Origin: a bacterium
GTDB lineage: Bacteria; Bacteroidota; Ignavibacteria; Kapaibacteriales; UBA961
Assembly: GCA_022844575.1 (NCBI GenBank)
Contig: JALHLL010000045.1
Location: forward strand, 1-17,644
Reading direction: 5' to 3'
DNA: 17,644 bases
The first letter of the stretch is position 1. Each line of letters opens with the position of its first letter. The translations under genes were made by a program, and so were the position numbers. The notes beneath the pieces are model-generated. The model saw nothing but the letters and a program-made list of their open reading frames with translations, searched no databases and was not told the DNA's origin. Shown here piece by piece: positions 16,186-17,644 of the stretch.

Positions 16186-17610
16186 CTATCTTCTATTATT
16201 GTTTTGTGAGTTTTCTTGTTCAGTATTATTTCCCCTCTTCACATATTCATCCATCCATTTTTCGTTTCTCATTTCATTAATAGCCGTCGAATGTACCAGT
16301 ATATAATTATTTATATTCTGTGTATCAACAAAATTAAATGTTACACCTCCTTGTGTTCTATCAAAATACCAAGTCTGATATGCTTTCGATTCGGCAACCA
16401 CATTGCCTCGATCAATTGTTGTCGGAAAACCGTATTTACACAATACACGCCCCATATCGGTTCTCCACCCCTCTATTATACGCGGATTAGAATAGTTTAT
16501 GTTTGCATAACGAATTGCTCTTCTGTACTGAACAAGGCGTTCATTTTCCGGTGTTTCCTTATCGGGGTCTTTTGTTGACCAAAAGCGATACATAAATTTC
16601 TGCTTTGCTTTCGTATCCATAAGCTCGTTGAAAAGCTCCATTTCGACTTTTGTTGCAATATAAACCGCTTTTTCATATTCATTCTTAATCATTTCATCCC
16701 CCATCGTAGCCCATTCGCTCATAGCAAATAATTCATCATCCGTATATGGCGCAGCCATTCTCGGGGGCATTGCAGGGTTCAGAACATATACCTTTTTTGT
16801 AGAGTAGGCAATGTCATTTTCATTTTTATATGATTGTAGTGAAAACTGTAAATAATAGACACCACTCGGCAAACCTTTTACACCCAATGATACCGTTTCA
16901 ATCATCGTATCGCCGGTAATTAATCGTGTATAGTCTTTTGCCGCGACTATCCTACGAGCTCCGTCAAAAATTTTATAAGAAAAAGCGGCGACAGTATCGC
17001 CGGTATATTTCTGCGCATTATATATTTCACTATAACAGTGTACAACAGGTTCCGTTCCTACCACTTCTTGCAAAGGATTCGGCAATACATTCAGGTTGTG
17101 TTTGGTATATGGTGCATTAGGAGCGTTTTTATCAATCAGACTGATCCCATTCGATAATTGCAAATCGCTTATCTCAATATATGGCTTGCCGAAACGACGC
17201 ACCAGAAGCGGAATGGAACGATATGCTTTTGTCGTCGTATCAAGTGGGTCGGTAATTGTTAATGAAACTTTGTACTGCCCGGGTTCCAAAAAATAAACTC
17301 TCTGCCCATACAAGTTTACTTCATGAGTAAGTATCGGTTTACGACTTCTATTTTCAAGTAACCATGTATTGTCATCAGCTAGAGACCCATCCACGTACTC
17401 GATTCTTGCATGCACTTTTAATCTGCCTATATATTCGTTATTCTGTACACTATACTCAACAGTCGTATCAGGATATCCATAATACATCTCAACGCGAGTT
17501 TTATTATCAGTACCTGCAAATTGCCCGAAGTCAACAGTAAATGAGATTTTTTTAGCACTCATCGGTACAAAACAAATCACATATATACATACAAAGAATA
17601 TAAATCTCAT
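16186..17610 (-). CDS. Secreted GWxTD-domain protein (canonical motif)
   Basis: This 474-aa protein has an N-terminal signal peptide (MRFIFFVCIYVICFVPMSAK, 1-20), so it acts in the periplasm or outside. The first 280 residues are beta-rich with no assignable motif. The GWxTD module lies at about 295-440: YRFWSTKDPDKETPENE (341-357), YRRAIRYANINYS (362-374), GWRTDMGRVLCKYG (381-394), then YQTWYF (411-416). The C-terminus (445-474) is polar and rich in Asn. GWxTD proteins are widespread in FCB-group and acidobacterial genomes but have no proven function. It heads a tight minus-strand cluster with the acyltransferase (4 bp) and the glycosyltransferase, which hints at an envelope role. Only 21 genuine bases precede its ATG before the adapter, so its promoter is not in the window. 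Confidence 0.86.
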   Translation of the reverse strand: MRFIFFVCIYVICFVPMSAKKISFTVDFGQFAGTDNKTRVEMYYGYPDTTVEYSVQNNEYIGRLKVHARIEYVDGSLADDNTWLLENRSRKPILTHEVNLYGQRVYFLEPGQYKVSLTITDPLDTTTKAYRSIPLLVRRFGKPYIEISDLQLSNGISLIDKNAPNAPYTKHNLNVLPNPLQEVVGTEPVVHCYSEIYNAQKYTGDTVAAFSYKIFDGARRIVAAKDYTRLITGDTMIETVSLGVKGLPSGVYYLQFSLQSYKNENDIAYSTKKVYVLNPAMPPRMAAPYTDDELFAMSEWATMGDEMIKNEYEKAVYIATKVEMELFNELMDTKAKQKFMYRFWSTKDPDKETPENERLVQYRRAIRYANINYSNPRIIEGWRTDMGRVLCKYGFPTTIDRGNVVAESKAYQTWYFDRTQGGVTFNFVDTQNINNYILVHSTAINEMRNEKWMDEYVKRGNNTEQENSQNNNRR

Positions 17611-17631
17611 TTTTCTATTGATAAGTTCACA

Positions 17632-17644
17632 AGATCGGAAGAGC
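17632..17644 (+). other. Illumina TruSeq adapter sequence at contig end (artefact)
   Basis: The last 13 bases are AGATCGGAAGAGC, the common start of the Illumina TruSeq adapter. It falls exactly at the end of the window. It is almost certainly untrimmed library adapter and not organism DNA. True sequence ends at or before 17631. Confidence 0.95.

Noticed and set aside
1..17631. CRISPR arrays, tRNA/rRNA genes, insertion sequences, integrases, toxin-antitoxin or defence genes
   Set aside because: I looked on both strands and saw no spaced direct repeats, tRNA-like clover sequences, transposase motifs or defence-type domains.

Overview
The window looks like a whole assembled contig, or the end of one, from an uncultured member of the Bacteroidota/Chlorobiota (FCB) group. 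The best guess is Kapabacteria- or Ignavibacteria-like. The reasons are type IX secretion (T9SS) C-terminal sorting domains on two exported proteins, choice-of-anchor-D/ASH repeats, two GWxTD-domain proteins, AT-rich DNA, weak Shine-Dalgarno sequences, and promoter elements of the Bacteroidota type (TAnnTTTG). The lineage is an inference and was not tested by any search. The last 13 bases are the Illumina TruSeq adapter, so the right edge is a library artefact.

Layout. Bases 2-151 hold the 3' end of an unrecognised plus-strand gene. It converges on a minus-strand pair: a 1332-aa secreted IgGFc-binding-like/ASH-repeat protein, then rfbC 25 bp downstream. A second T9SS cargo protein (4953-6140, minus) has a strong intrinsic terminator and diverges from a GWxTD-family lipoprotein-like or secreted gene (6316-7710, plus). 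Next is a compact stretch that I consider the most interesting unexplained part: a near-perfect Bacteroidota promoter, about 85 bp of structured sequence and an intrinsic terminator, ending 30 bp before yqeY. This could be a small RNA or an attenuator leader. yqeY and mutS2 follow as a plus-strand pair closed by a 12-bp perfect hairpin.

Bases 10865-11310 (minus) hold a decayed TonB-dependent receptor. Its signal peptide and last barrel strands are recognisable in three different frames, and the middle is missing. The rest of the window is on the minus strand. From upstream to downstream it holds a GWxTD protein, a lipid A acyltransferase-like protein and a family 9 glycosyltransferase (a tightly packed envelope operon), then hmgA with its own RBS and possible promoter, then a GNAT acetyltransferase and an RmlD-like reductase separated by 7 bp.

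Functionally the window is dominated by cell-envelope and surface work: dTDP-rhamnose sugars, LPS core and lipid A, secreted adhesin-like proteins. Housekeeping genes (mutS2, yqeY) and one aromatic-catabolism gene (hmgA) are interspersed. I found no CRISPR array, insertion sequence, tRNA, rRNA or prophage. No gene set here clearly forms a new defence or biosynthetic system; the structured leader/sRNA and the gutted receptor are the best leads.
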